Positions 6,650 to 13,062 of a stretch of DNA of 17,930 nt are shown here, in pieces. The translations under genes and the position numbers were made by a program. This DNA is from CAYUHJ01 sp964444365. GTDB taxonomy: Bacteria; Planctomycetota; Planctomycetia; Gemmatales; Gemmataceae. The DNA is taken from assembly GCA_964444365.1 (NCBI GenBank), contig CAYUHJ010000123.1:1-17930 (forward strand), given 5' to 3'. The notes beneath the pieces were generated by a model, which searched no databases, had not been told where the DNA came from, and saw only the letters and a program-made list of their open reading frames with translations. Position 1 is the first letter of the stretch. Each line of letters opens with the position of its first letter.

Positions 6650-8745
6650 CGACCGACCGAATCCGAACTCCCCTGGCGGCGCTCGTCGCGCTGGCCCTCG
6701 CCCTGGTACTTGGTGGTGCGGCGAACGCCGCCGACCCCGCCGTGGTCCGGACGGCCAAGGGCGGCCGGTGGTCCCAGGGCGACACCTGGGAGGGCGGCAA
6801 GACGCCCCCTGCCGGGGTGAAGGTGCTGATCCGCACCGGGCACGCGGTCGTGTACGACGTCCACTCGGAGCAGGTCATCCGGTCGCTCCACGTCTCCGGG
6901 TCGCTGTCGTTCGCCCGCGACCGGGACACCCGGCTCGACGTGGGGCTGGTGAAAATCCAGGCCGGGGAGGGCACGGCCGAAGAAGGGTTCGACTGCGAGG
7001 CGCACGTCAAGGAGTCGGACCCGAAGACGCCGCGACCGGCGTTCGAGGTCGGCACCCCGGACGACCCGATCCCGCACCCGTTCACCGCCCTCGTCCGCCT
7101 CCACTACGTCGAGGGGATGGACAAGGACTCGTGCCCGGCGATCGTCTGCTGCGGCGGGCGGATGGACTTCCACGGCCAGCCGCTCAAGCACACCTGGGTC
7201 CGGCTGGCGAAAGGGGTGGTCGAGGGCGCGAACGAATTCACCCTGTCCGAGCCGGTTCCCGGTTGGCGGCCCGGCGACCGAGTGATCCTGACCACGACCG
7301 ACGTGCCCCAGCTCTTCGGGCGGAAGACGGGGACGATCGACTACCCGACCGTGCGGATGACGACCCACACCGAGGAGCTGACCGTCAAGTCGGTCCGGGA
7401 GGACCGGGTGCGGACGAAGGAGTTCGCCGAGCACCCGCACGCCGTCGACGGGGACTGGCGGCCGGCGGTGGCGAACCTGAGCCGCAACGTGGTGGTCGAG
7501 TCGGCCGACCCGAAGGGGCACCGCGGGCACACCATGTACCACCGGCACTCGGCCGGGAGCATCTCCTACGCCGAGTTCCGGCACCTGGGCAAGCCCGGGG
7601 TGCTGGGCCGGTACAGCCTGCACTACCACCTGTGCGGCGACACCATGCGCGGGTCGTCCGTGGTCGGGGCGAGCGTCCACGACAGCGGGAACCGCTGGCT
7701 GACCGTCCACGGCACCGACTACCTCGTCGTCCGCGACTGCGTCGGGTACAACTCGGTCGGGCACGGGTTCTTCTGCGAGGACGGCACCGAGGTGTACAAC
7801 GTGTTCGACCGCAACCTCGCCGTCCAGGCGTGCCGGGGCGTCCCGCTGCCCAAGCAGGTGCTCCCGTTCGACCGCAACGACGGGGCCGGGTTCTGGTGGG
7901 CCAACAGCCTGAACACGTTCACCCGCAACCTGGCCGTCGAGTGCGACCAGTACGGGTTCCGGTTCGAGGTGCTGAAGGACAAGGACTTCGACCCGGCGCT
8001 CCAGGTCCGGCAGCCGGACGGCACGAAGAAGGCGGTGGACGTGCGGACCCTGCCGTTCGTCCGGTTCGACGACAACGAGGTCCACTGCCAGCGGCGGTTC
8101 GGGCTGAACCTGGGCGGCATCCGCGGGGTCGCCACCCAGGACGACCTCGACTCGTTCCGCACCGGGGACGACGGCTACCTGGCGCGGTCGGGGGACGTCG
8201 GCGGGGTCGGCCCGGACCCCAAGCACCCGTTCGTCGTCCGCAACTTCCGGGCGTGGCGGTCGCAGTGGTCGTTCCACGGCGGGTCGCCGTGCGTGCTGAT
8301 CGACGGGCTGGACGCCTACGAGGGGAGCTACGGCGTCTGGCGGACCCGGATGGACCGGCACGAGTACCAGAACCTGTCCCTCCGCAAGCTCTCCGCGAAG
8401 GCGATCTTCAACCCCTACGGCGGCAACCCGAAGGTCGGCGACTCGTACCGCGAGGGGTTGTACCCGGTGGACGACCTGCCGCCGAGCACGGTCGTCACGT
8501 CCGTCCGGCGGCGGGACGACGGCAAGCTGATCGTCCGCGGCACCACGTCCGACAACGGCGAGGTCGTGCGGGTGACGGTGAACGGCACGCCGGCGACCTC
8601 GACCCGCGCCGGCTTCGCCGAGTGGGAAGCGGTTGTCGGGATCGCCGTCGCCGGCCGGACCTTGAAGGCCCACGCCGAGGACGACGCCGGGAACGTGGAG
8701 AAAACCCCGCACGCCGTGCCGGTGCCGCAGCGGGCGGGCGAGTAA
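6646..8745 (+). CDS. Secreted G8-domain beta-helix protein (CEMIP/TMEM2-like)
   Basis: A 699-residue protein starting with GTG in a GTGA overlap, with GGGAG upstream. Residues 1-29 form a signal peptide (hydrophobic LAALVALALALVLGG, cut after ANA). Residues ~36-110 fit a G8 domain: GGRWSQGDTWEGG, GVKVLIRTGHAVVYD, then LHVSGSLSFARD. The middle is a right-handed beta-helix with features seen in animal CEMIP/TMEM2 proteins, including an HYHLCGD motif, LTVHGTDYLVVRDCVGYN, and GHGFFCEDGTEVYN. The last ~85 residues look like an Ig-like domain. Animal relatives take part in hyaluronan breakdown; a polysaccharide-binding or -cleaving role outside the cell is inferred, with the substrate unknown. It is the last gene of the DUF1559 operon. 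Confidence 0.88.
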   Translation: MTTDRIRTPLAALVALALALVLGGAANAADPAVVRTAKGGRWSQGDTWEGGKTPPAGVKVLIRTGHAVVYDVHSEQVIRSLHVSGSLSFARDRDTRLDVGLVKIQAGEGTAEEGFDCEAHVKESDPKTPRPAFEVGTPDDPIPHPFTALVRLHYVEGMDKDSCPAIVCCGGRMDFHGQPLKHTWVRLAKGVVEGANEFTLSEPVPGWRPGDRVILTTTDVPQLFGRKTGTIDYPTVRMTTHTEELTVKSVREDRVRTKEFAEHPHAVDGDWRPAVANLSRNVVVESADPKGHRGHTMYHRHSAGSISYAEFRHLGKPGVLGRYSLHYHLCGDTMRGSSVVGASVHDSGNRWLTVHGTDYLVVRDCVGYNSVGHGFFCEDGTEVYNVFDRNLAVQACRGVPLPKQVLPFDRNDGAGFWWANSLNTFTRNLAVECDQYGFRFEVLKDKDFDPALQVRQPDGTKKAVDVRTLPFVRFDDNEVHCQRRFGLNLGGIRGVATQDDLDSFRTGDDGYLARSGDVGGVGPDPKHPFVVRNFRAWRSQWSFHGGSPCVLIDGLDAYEGSYGVWRTRMDRHEYQNLSLRKLSAKAIFNPYGGNPKVGDSYREGLYPVDDLPPSTVVTSVRRRDDGKLIVRGTTSDNGEVVRVTVNGTPATSTRAGFAEWEAVVGIAVAGRTLKAHAEDDAGNVEKTPHAVPVPQRAGE

Positions 8746-8811
8746 CACTGCCGGCGTCGGCACCCGCCGTCGACTACTCGAACAGCTTTTTCGGGAATCA
8801 TCGCCCGCCGA

Positions 8812-8843
8812 TCCGAGCGGTGACGAAAGGCGTTCCGCTCGGA
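8812..8843 (+). terminator. Stem-loop after the G8 gene, candidate terminator
   Basis: TCCGAGCGG, 14 nt, CCGCTCGGA: nine perfect pairs, 66 bp after the stop. There is no immediate U-run; a short T-rich segment (GTTTTCGGTTTC) begins about 15 nt later. The stem could end the operon or protect its 3' end. Confidence 0.4.
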
Positions 8844-9009
8844 CAATGATCGATCGCGTTTTCGGTTTCGGGTACACCCCAGCCTGACACGTCACGGCGC
8901 ACGGCCTATCAGCGTCAACCAAGGTCGTCACGCCCATTTCCTGACAGATGCCAACCCCGGTCATGACCTTTCCTGACGGCCCACGCCGTTTGATCGGCGG
9001 CAGGCACTA

Positions 9010-9047
9010 TCGAGTTGACAGGCCACCGTCATTCGTGGCACTCTCGA
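9010..9047. promoter_or_regulatory. Nested inverted repeats upstream of the antitoxin: candidate autoregulatory operator
   Basis: An outer TCGAG (9010-9014)/CTCGA (9043-9047) pair surrounds an inner GCCAC (9022-9026)/GTGGC (9035-9039) pair. A TTGACA at 9015-9020 lies within, but no clear -10 box follows at 16-18 bp. VapB/MazE-type antitoxins usually repress their own promoter, so the placement is sensible. Confidence 0.35.
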
Positions 9048-9076
9048 AGCTAACGGAACAACAACGGAGATGTGCC

Positions 9077-9331
9077 ATGAAAGAAGTGATACGGTCCCGG
9101 ATCGCGGACGCGGGGCGGGTCGTGATCCCCGCCGAACTGCGCCGGCAGTACGGCCTGTCGGAAGGCGACGAAGTGGTGATCTGTCCCGGGGCGGACGGCA
9201 TCGAAATCCTGTCGCCCGCCGCCGCCCTCAAGCGGGCGCAGGAGCGGGTGCGGTCGTTCATCCCGGGGGACGACATCGACCTGACGGACGAACTGCTCGC
9301 CGCGAGGGGGCGGGATGACTTGCTCCGGTAG
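9077..9331 (+). CDS. AbrB/MazE-fold antitoxin (VapB-type)
   Basis: An 84-residue DNA-binding antitoxin. Residues ~5-45 form the SpoVT/AbrB swapped-hairpin fold, recognised by SRIADAGRVVIPAELRRQYG followed by LSEGDEVVI and a GIEIL strand. The tail (LTDELLAARGRDD) is the acidic helical part that would bind the toxin. ATG at 9077 has GGAGA 6 bp upstream. It overlaps the downstream PIN-domain toxin gene by 17 bp, the standard layout of a vapBC module. It is expected to neutralise the toxin and repress the shared promoter. Confidence 0.9.
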   Translation: MKEVIRSRIADAGRVVIPAELRRQYGLSEGDEVVICPGADGIEILSPAAALKRAQERVRSFIPGDDIDLTDELLAARGRDDLLR

Positions 9332-9707
9332 CGTGGTCCTCGACGCCTCGGCGGTCGTCTGTCTGGTGCGGCGGGAACCCGGCTGGGACCGCGTAGCAGC
9401 ATTCGGGAATGCGGGTTACCTCTCCGCGGTCAACCTTGTCGAGGTTGCGTACCGTCTCGCGCATCACGGCTTCCCACTGGACGAAGTCGAATCGGTCGTC
9501 CGGCCGCAAATCGATCGGGTCGTGCCGCTCGACGCCGACTTGGCGATCATCGCGGCGACGGTCCACCGGTCCACTCGACAGTTTGGGTTGTCGCTCGCCG
9601 ACTGCGCTTGTCTCGCGCTCGGGGTCGCTAACCGCGCCACCGTCGTAACCGCGGACAAGAACTGGTCCGCGTTCGACCTGGGCATCGAGGTGTGCCAGAT
9701 TCGCTGA
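9315..9707 (+). CDS. PIN-domain ribonuclease toxin (VapC family)
   Basis: A 130-residue PIN domain, the usual VapC length. The acidic metal-binding residues are all visible: Asp10 (VVLDASA), Glu43 (VNLVEVA), Asp96 (LSLADCACLALG) and Asp114 (VTADKNW). VapC enzymes cut specific tRNAs or rRNA to stop growth when the antitoxin is lost. All catalytic positions are intact, so it is predicted to be active. The ATG at 9315 lies inside the antitoxin gene, implying coupled translation. Confidence 0.92.
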   Translation: MTCSGSVVLDASAVVCLVRREPGWDRVAAFGNAGYLSAVNLVEVAYRLAHHGFPLDEVESVVRPQIDRVVPLDADLAIIAATVHRSTRQFGLSLADCACLALGVANRATVVTADKNWSAFDLGIEVCQIR

Positions 9708-9723
9708 TGAGCACGTCGAACGG

Positions 9724-9752
9724 TTGCGCGACGCGGCGAGCTGGGGCAAGAT
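9724..9752 (+). promoter_or_regulatory. Candidate promoter of the ParD-like/ParE/resolvase/WGR operon
   Basis: TTGCGC (9724-9729), 17 bp, CAAGAT (9747-9752), 38 bp upstream of the ATG at 9791. The -35 box and spacing repeat the pattern seen at other units here; the -10 box is imperfect. Confidence 0.4.
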
Positions 9753-9790
9753 TGTGCTGCGTACAACCAATCGCCACGGAAGGGTGAGTT

Positions 9791-10009
9791 ATGTCGCAAT
9801 CGGTGAAACTATCAGATCAATTGTGTGACGAGGCGCGTCGGGCGGCCGAGTTGTTCAGCCGCTCGGTCCCCAAACAGATCGAATACTGGTCCCGCATTGG
9901 CAAGCTGGCGGAGGAGAACCCCGACCTCCCGCTGAGCTTCATCCGGGAGGTTCAGGCGTCCCGGCGGGAAGCGGCCGTGGGTGATCTGGCCGATTACGAG
10001 TTCGGCTGA
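9791..10009 (+). CDS. ParD-like antitoxin
   Basis: A 72-residue protein matching the ParD-like family: MSQSVKLSDQLCDEARRAA, then SRSVPKQIEYWSRIGK, a ribbon-helix-helix-type N-terminus in which the Gln-Ile-Glu-x-Trp segment is characteristic. The C-terminal third is acidic and helical and would wrap the toxin. GGAAGGGTGAG precedes the ATG. The toxin gene starts 3 bp after its stop. Expected to bind DNA as a dimer and repress its own operon. Confidence 0.85.
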   Translation: MSQSVKLSDQLCDEARRAAELFSRSVPKQIEYWSRIGKLAEENPDLPLSFIREVQASRREAAVGDLADYEFG

Positions 10010-10012
10010 CCC

Positions 10013-10309
10013 GTGCAGGTCCGGACGACTCCGAGTTTCCGCAGGTCGGTCGAGCTGCTGCACGCGGACCAGAAGGCCGATCTCGACCGGGCGGTCCACT
10101 ACATCCTGTCGAACCCGGCGGCTGGTCACGCGAGGAACGGCGACCTAGCCCGGGTCCGCGTGTACAAGTTTCGGCTCGTGAGCCAGCTCGCACTGCTCGC
10201 CTTCGAGCCTTCTGCCGTTCACGACGTGATCGTCCTGCTCTCCGTCCGCAGCCACGAAACCTTCTACCGCGACCCGAAGCCGGACGCCCGCCCCGGGGGT
10301 TCGCAATGA
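10013..10309 (+). CDS. RelE/ParE-family toxin
   Basis: A 98-residue protein with a GTG start. It has the fold pattern of the family: an N-terminal strand (VRTTPSFRRSVELL), two helices, then the beta-sheet segment LARVRVYKFRLVSQLALLAFE and a C-terminal VIVLLSVRSHETFYRD. RelE/ParE members cut mRNA on the ribosome or poison gyrase; the sequence alone does not tell which. Pairing with a ParD-like antitoxin leans to the ParE side by name only. Its stop overlaps the resolvase start (ATGA). Confidence 0.85.
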   Translation: MQVRTTPSFRRSVELLHADQKADLDRAVHYILSNPAAGHARNGDLARVRVYKFRLVSQLALLAFEPSAVHDVIVLLSVRSHETFYRDPKPDARPGGSQ

Positions 10310-10893
10310 CGGGGAAAGGGCAGCGGATCGGCTACGTCCGGGTCAGCAGCGAGGACCAGAACCCCGAGCGGCAACTCGACGGCGTGGAACTGGACCGCGT
10401 GTTCGTCGAGCGGGCGTCCGGCAAGGACACGGACCGGCCGCAACTCCAGGAACTCCGGAAGTACGCCCGCGACGGGGACGCGGTCGTCGTCCACAGCATG
10501 GACCGGCTGGCCCGCAACGTGGACGACCTGCGGCGGCTGGTGCAGGAGTTCACCCGCCGGGGGATCGTCGTCGAGTTCCGCAAGGAGGCCCTCACCTTCA
10601 CCGGCGACGACGGCCCGATGTCGCAACTGCTGCTCACCATGCTCGGTGCCGTGGCCCAGTTCGAGCGGGATTTGATCCGGGAGCGGCAGCGGGAGGGGAT
10701 CGAGGCCGCCAAGCGGCGGGGCGTGTACCGCGGTCGCACCCGCTCGCTCACCCCGGACCAGGCCGCCGAGCTGGCCGCCCGGGCGGCGGCCGGGGAGTCC
10801 AAGGCCGCACTCGCCCGCGAGGCCGGGGTCAGCCGCGAGACCCTGTACCAGTACCTCCGGCGGGCGAACCCGAACCGCACGGGGGGCGGCTAA
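10306..10893 (+). CDS. Small serine recombinase (resolvase/invertase family)
   Basis: A 195-residue protein with the full small serine recombinase layout. The catalytic serine is Ser14 in GYVRVSSEDQN; the HSMDRLARN segment carries the active-site Arg residues; the long E-helix is around LLLTMLGAVAQFERDLIRERQREG. A C-terminal helix-turn-helix (about 148-188: LTPDQAAELAARAA, then ALAREAGVSRETLYQYLRR) binds DNA. Such enzymes resolve plasmid multimers or transposon cointegrates, or invert DNA. It is co-translated with the toxin upstream, unusual for a transposon resolvase and consistent with a plasmid-stability role. I could not locate a res site. Confidence 0.93.
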   Translation: MTGKGQRIGYVRVSSEDQNPERQLDGVELDRVFVERASGKDTDRPQLQELRKYARDGDAVVVHSMDRLARNVDDLRRLVQEFTRRGIVVEFRKEALTFTGDDGPMSQLLLTMLGAVAQFERDLIRERQREGIEAAKRRGVYRGRTRSLTPDQAAELAARAAAGESKAALAREAGVSRETLYQYLRRANPNRTGGG

Positions 10894-11225
10894 TGGACAA
10901 CCTACTGTACCTCTGCCTGGAGGCCCACAACCCCGAAGTCAACCACCACCGGCGGTACGAGGTCCGGCTCGGCCGCGACCTGTTCGGCCTGTGGGTGGTC
11001 ACCATCGGCTACGGCCGGAGCGGTTCGGGCGGGCGGCAACTCGTGTACTCCGACGAGTACCCCGAGGTCGTCCGCGATGTCATCGGTTACTACCTCGGCC
11101 GCCGCGCCACAGCCCACCGCCGGATCGGTTGTCATTATCTGGTCACCGAGCTATCGTATGCGGACGGAGTGCGACCCGAGGATTGGCTGCCGGCCGAGTT
11201 CCGGGCCGGTCTGCCAGGGCGATAG
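10893..11225 (+). CDS. WGR-domain protein
   Basis: A 110-residue protein whose ATG shares one base with the resolvase stop (TAATG). Residues ~18-65 fit the WGR domain: a YEVRL strand, GRDLFGLWVVTIGYGRSGSGGRQL with YGR in place of the name-giving WGR, then a helix ending in VIGYYLGRRATAHRR. WGR domains bind nucleic acid in PARPs and also occur alone in bacteria. The C-terminal ~35 residues are specific to this protein. Position at the end of the toxin-antitoxin/resolvase operon suggests a DNA-related accessory, but no function is established. Confidence 0.75.
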   Translation: MDNLLYLCLEAHNPEVNHHRRYEVRLGRDLFGLWVVTIGYGRSGSGGRQLVYSDEYPEVVRDVIGYYLGRRATAHRRIGCHYLVTELSYADGVRPEDWLPAEFRAGLPGR

Positions 11226-11314
11226 CTTTCCGCACAGGCACGCGGCGGTACGGACGCCACCGTGTCGTTAACGCCACGACTATCCAGAAAGCCTTGGGGA
11301 ACAAAGCCCAGCAG

Positions 11315-11343
11315 TTGCGTCGGGGACCGCCCCGCGCTACGGT
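11315..11343 (+). promoter_or_regulatory. Candidate promoter of the first Phd/YefM gene
   Basis: TTGCGT (11315-11320), 17 bp, TACGGT (11338-11343), 24 bp before the ATG. The spacer contains a CGGGG/CCCCG inverted repeat (11321-11334) that could be the antitoxin's own operator. Confidence 0.5.
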
Positions 11344-11367
11344 GGCCCGAACAGAAAGGAGATCGAG

Positions 11368-11625
11368 ATGCGACACGTCAACTCTTCAGACTTCAAGAGC
11401 CACTTCGGCGAATACCTGGACCGCGTCGGCGAGGAGCCGGTGACCGTCAACATGTTGGGCAAGCCGGCCGCCGTGCTCGTGTCGGTCGGGGAGTACGAAC
11501 GCCTCTGCCGGCTCGAATCGCTCCTGCGGGCGGCCGTCCGCGAAACCGCCGGGGCCGTCGGGACGCCGATCGACTACGAAGAGATGGTGGCCGTACTGGC
11601 CGGCCGCTTGTGCTGCGCCGTGTGA
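11368..11625 (+). CDS. Phd/YefM-family antitoxin, no toxin adjacent
   Basis: An 85-residue protein with the Phd/YefM N-terminus: NSSDFKSHFGEYLDRV, then EPVTVNMLGKPAAVLVSVGEYERL, the DNA-binding and dimer fold. The C-terminal half, which would bind a toxin, is short and Ala-rich. AAAGGAG precedes the ATG. The next gene is convergent, so no toxin gene follows; a solitary antitoxin or a stand-alone repressor is likely. It is a clear paralog of the gene at 15183 (33 of the first 43 residues identical). Confidence 0.87.
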   Translation: MRHVNSSDFKSHFGEYLDRVGEEPVTVNMLGKPAAVLVSVGEYERLCRLESLLRAAVRETAGAVGTPIDYEEMVAVLAGRLCCAV

Positions 11626-11652
11626 GCCGCCCGTCCCCGACGCGGCCGGTAC

Positions 11653-13062
11653 TCAGTCCCTAACCCGCAGCTCGTCGGTTCGCAGCGTCGCCAGGTAGTA
11701 GTCGGCGACGGCGGACCACAGCTTCAGCCGGGCCTCGACCCGCTTCAGGCGGGCGTCGCCGCTGCGCTCCTCCCGCAGGTTGAGGACGAACAGGTCGGCC
11801 GCCCCGCCGGCGAACCGCTCCCGCTCGGCCGCCTCCATCGCCTCGGCCGCCCGCACCTCCGTTTCCGCCAGCCCCACGTTCTCCCGTGCAACTTGGTAGT
11901 TGTTCGCGGCGACGCGGATGTCGGCGGCGATCCGGTCGGCGAGCAAGCGGCTGTCCTGCTCCAGTTGGCGGATGGTTCGCTCCGCCTGCCGGACGAGTCC
12001 CTCGCCGGTGTTCCGCTGGAGCGGGATCGAGACGGTCACCCCGACCTTCCCCTCCGTCCCGGCTCGTTGCCGCTGTGAAGGGGTGCTCGCGTCTCCGGCG
12101 TCACGTGCGGCCTCGACCCGCAGGTCCACCTTCGGCAGTAGCTGGTTCTCCCCCAGTAACTTGCGGTTCCCCTCGCGCTGCCGGTCGGTGTCGAGTCTGG
12201 CCAGTTCGGGCCGCAGGGACCGGGCACGCCCGATGGCCTCGGCGAGATCGATACCGACAACAGGGCACTGCGGGAACCCTACCGGCAGGTCGGCGCGGTC
12301 GGGTGTGACCGGGTCGCCCGCCTCGTCCCGCCAGAACAGGCCGAGCCGGACGGCGCTGTTCGTCAGCCGCCGCCGGGCGTCGTTCACGTCGGCCGTCCGC
12401 TTGGCGATGAACTGACGGTTCTCCGTCAGGGAGATTTGCGCCAGGTCGCCGCGGCGGACACGCTCCTCGAACGCCCCCTGCCGTTGGTCGGCGAGCGTCA
12501 GCAAGTCTTCGGACACCTCCAGCGCCGCGCCCGCCGCCACCCAGGCGAGGTATGCCTGCATCGCGTCGTACTGCACGGCAACGCGGGTGAGCAGCAGGTC
12601 CAGCCGCCTCTGACGAAGCTCCAGTTCGCTGTCGGAGAAACGGAACCGATCCTCGTCGATGACGCGGTCCCGCCACAGCGACAGGGACAGGCCGGCGTTG
12701 AACTCGCCGCCGGACAGGGTCACGTTCTCGTCCTCGTAGATCGGGAAGCGGCCGCCGGAGGCGCGGTAGCCGCCGTGGACGCGGACGGCCGAGCCGGACA
12801 GCCGCCGGGTGATCCGGCCTTCGGTGTAGCGGCTGTCGTAGAAGCCGCCGGTGCGGCCTTCGCTCTTGCCGCTCAGTTCCCAGTCGAACGCCCCCCGCGC
12901 GGCCTGCACCTTGCCCTCCTGGGCTTCGACCCCGGCCCGTGCCTTATCGATGCTGGGGTAGTGCCGCGCCGAGGACGCCAGAAGCTCGTCCAGGGTCATG
13001 GCCGCCGCGAACGGCGGGTAGAGAAGTGCCACGACAACAACGACGGCCGCCGGCCCCCTCAT
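11653..13062 (-). CDS. TolC-like outer-membrane efflux channel
   Basis: A 469-residue outer-membrane factor. A signal peptide (hydrophobic VVVVVALLYPPFAAA) is followed by MTLDELLASSARHYPSI, a typical start of the mature TolC family. Two homologous halves with long helices follow (for example LDLLLTRVAVQYDAMQAYLAW and, in the second half, LEQDSRLLADRIAADIRVAAN), as needed for the periplasmic tunnel. It would form the outer exit duct of an envelope-spanning exporter together with the fused membrane/adaptor protein, whose stop overlaps its ATG by 4 bp. Its 3' end converges with the Phd/YefM gene 27 bp away. Confidence 0.88.
   Translation of the reverse strand: MRGPAAVVVVVALLYPPFAAAMTLDELLASSARHYPSIDKARAGVEAQEGKVQAARGAFDWELSGKSEGRTGGFYDSRYTEGRITRRLSGSAVRVHGGYRASGGRFPIYEDENVTLSGGEFNAGLSLSLWRDRVIDEDRFRFSDSELELRQRRLDLLLTRVAVQYDAMQAYLAWVAAGAALEVSEDLLTLADQRQGAFEERVRRGDLAQISLTENRQFIAKRTADVNDARRRLTNSAVRLGLFWRDEAGDPVTPDRADLPVGFPQCPVVGIDLAEAIGRARSLRPELARLDTDRQREGNRKLLGENQLLPKVDLRVEAARDAGDASTPSQRQRAGTEGKVGVTVSIPLQRNTGEGLVRQAERTIRQLEQDSRLLADRIAADIRVAANNYQVARENVGLAETEVRAAEAMEAAERERFAGGAADLFVLNLREERSGDARLKRVEARLKLWSAVADYYLATLRTDELRVRD

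Larger units (their letters stand above)
8746..9076. other. Intergenic region between the G8 gene and the VapBC-like module
   Basis: About 330 bp without a supported gene. It contains a terminator-like hairpin near 8812-8843 and nested inverted repeats at 9010-9047 just upstream of the antitoxin. The antitoxin frame stays open upstream to 8948, but that extension has no homology I recognise and would bypass a good ribosome site. Confidence 0.5.

Noticed and set aside
6355..8964. An 869-codon open frame on the minus strand
   Set aside because: It is antisense to the G8-domain and PepSY genes; the product is Val/Arg/Pro/Gly-rich without domains, a common artefact of GC-rich DNA.
11256..11346. 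Inverted repeat GCCACCGT/ACGGTGGC spaced 75 bp upstream of the first Phd/YefM gene, considered as a res-like or att site
   Set aside because: Eight bp over this distance is expected fairly often in GC-rich DNA, and no further subsites for the resolvase are visible.
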